DNA of 64,000 bases from Liopterus haemorrhoidalis. Taxonomy: Eukaryota > Arthropoda > Insecta > Coleoptera > Dytiscidae. Shown here one piece after another: positions 62,700-64,000 of this stretch. The notes under the pieces were generated by a model, which saw only the letters and a list, made by a program, of their open reading frames with translations, was not told the origin of the DNA and did not search any database. A program made the translations under genes and the position numbers. The stretch's first letter is position 1, and every line of letters starts with the position of its first letter. Location of the stretch: contig OZ020611.1 of NCBI GenBank assembly GCA_963971575.1, positions 239,902,654 to 239,966,653 on the forward strand, in the 5' to 3' direction.

Positions 62700-63885
62700 A
62701 CTATCGGTCAATTAGTTTATCGTTTACGCGGGCCTAACTGAAACCCACTGAGCTACGGGGTGTGGGACAAAAAACAGAAAAATTCACAAAAACTGAAAAT
62801 TATTATTAGTATTACTACAGAACTACGACAACGTGAATTTTATAGTAAATGTTAAAATTGGTAGTTCAGATATTAAATAAAACATAACATGTGTAATTTT
62901 GGATTAAAGTTGGCGAGATTGTGCAAATATTTTGCAATCTCTATAGATACGACGTCCAAGAATTTCAAATCTACACATTTGAGCATAAAATTTTAGTCTA
63001 TTTTAAGACAATTACAACATAAAACACGTTAAGACTAAACTACATTACATCTCAAAAGTTTTGGCTAGCATCATTGCAATTTTAACAAGGTTTTATAGTT
63101 TCTTTAAATATGTTGCATTTCTTGTCTTTTTGCGTGATTTATAATCTTGTCTTTAACAAAATCAACGAGCGAAGCAATTTTTTGTAAGGGAGATAATTTT
63201 TATTGTTTCATAATAAAATTTCAAAACTAAATTTAATATATTCATTCAATTAGGGTAAAAAAAAAACAATTTGCTAGAAAGGGACACTTAAGTTCCGACA
63301 TGTTTATTAGTGCAACTAGAAACCTATGTATCTGACTCGTAAATTGTATCTATCTTAAAAATATGTCAAATTAATAGATTAAATGTATTCGGACCATATA
63401 GACTGGGAGCTCATGACATTTTTGGTCTCCGATTTCATACAGCATGCCTTTTGGAGGAGAGAATATTTACCCTGTGACAACAAAAAAGGGATGGTACTAA
63501 ACCCCTGCACGCTTTCCGGTCATAGGGAAAATTGCATTTCTACTTGCACAAAATTTTTGTGTTTTTCTCTGATTTAATATTGCTTGCCCTTTTGTCAAAA
63601 GAAAGTTATAACAAATTTAAAGTCTTTTAATTATAGGCATGCTGTATGAAAATGCGGAAAATCATATTTTTTATTACAAGATCACATGACCGTTTAAGCC
63701 CTTTAGGACCCTCCGAATCGCATGCATATATTTCTGTGTTATTAATACAGAAGTCCTTATTTAAATCATTTGTGTACAAGCACATATTTATGAAATGGTA
63801 CGAGTAAAATAAAAAAATATATAATTGGACCATAATAAAATGATTCGCACCAAACTAAATTGAACCCACTGCGACATAAACCCGG
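62700..63885. other. Noncoding stretch, possibly the body of a Helitron
   Basis: No gene supported. It lies upstream of the Helitron-like terminus at 63911-63941 and could belong to it. Confidence 0.3.
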
Positions 63886-63910
63886 TCTAAACTGGCTACG
63901 GCTGCTTTTT

Positions 63911-63941
63911 TCCGGTAGCGAAGCATCGGGTACACTGCTAG
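63911..63941 (+). mobile_element. Possible Helitron 3' terminus
   Basis: TCCGGTAGCGAAGCATCGGG forms an imperfect hairpin followed, 7 nt later, by CTAG and then T. A short hairpin just before CTRR is the hallmark of Helitron 3' ends, and GCGAAGC...CGGGTA...CTAGT is a familiar form in insect genomes. The 5' end (TC) cannot be located. Confidence 0.4.
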
Positions 63942-64000
63942 TACGAGATAAATGCAAAGAACTGGTAACTAATAGTACACGATAATGTCTGAGTGAGTCC

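Noticed and set aside
63766..63957. Short minus-strand frame with SRTSSVPDASLPEKSSRS
   Set aside because: It overlaps the Helitron-like terminus and has no domain; likely chance.

Overview
This is an AT-rich animal nuclear window, most likely from an insect. The evidence is indirect: a GT-AG intron donor, polyadenylation signals and dense mariner, PIF/Harbinger, hAT, pogo, Jockey, Penelope and Helitron-like debris. A Mos1-type mariner and many short repeats resembling insect DINE-1/mini-me Helitron relatives point the same way. No bacterial, viral or organelle gene organisation is visible. The exact order cannot be fixed by reading alone.

Host genes are few. One long open reading frame on the minus strand (18817-23625, 1602 codons) encodes a very acidic protein with an N-terminal hydrophobic segment. 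It has four separate families of internal repeats and a basic, serine-rich C-terminal third. A well-placed AATAAA follows its stop. I do not recognise its function. A second candidate is a single first exon with a good GTAAGT donor (36909-37039), resembling the N-terminus of the YqaJ-type exonuclease genes that are multicopy in insects; no second exon is visible.

Nearly everything else is mobile DNA, often nested. 1-11 kb: old Helitron-like copies, three PIF/Harbinger-type elements (one carrying a SANT/Myb-like ORF, one a MADF-like remnant, one a transposase remnant), a tRNA-derived SINE and a mariner fossil. 11-18 kb: hAT-like and LTR-like fragments, and a hAT element split by a long-inverted-repeat MITE. 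18-24 kb: the host gene. 24-36 kb: Helitron-like copies, a scrambled MITE cluster, hAT MITEs, a Tc1/IS630-type element with clean terminal repeats and a fold-back transposase relic. 38-49 kb: Helitron-like copies alternating with mariner, PIF, pogo and hAT insertions. 49-58 kb: pogo, Jockey and hAT relics, more Helitron-like copies and a solo LTR. 59-64 kb: a small transposon with an intact 190-codon ORF, a nearly intact Mos1-like mariner, a Penelope GIY-YIG fragment and a possible Helitron 3' end.

The dominant repeat, here called HINE-A (seven copies with both ends), is about 0.9-1.1 kb without secondary insertions. It has a hairpin 5' end, short subterminal inverted repeats, a conserved core and a (GTCT)n microsatellite. 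At one fixed internal position each copy carries a tRNA-like block with recognisable RNA polymerase III box sequences. The block differs strongly from copy to copy (at least three tRNA-head types) while the flanks stay alike. This is the most unusual structure in the window. Other notable points are back-to-back insertions sharing target-site duplications and insertions that can be dated against each other.
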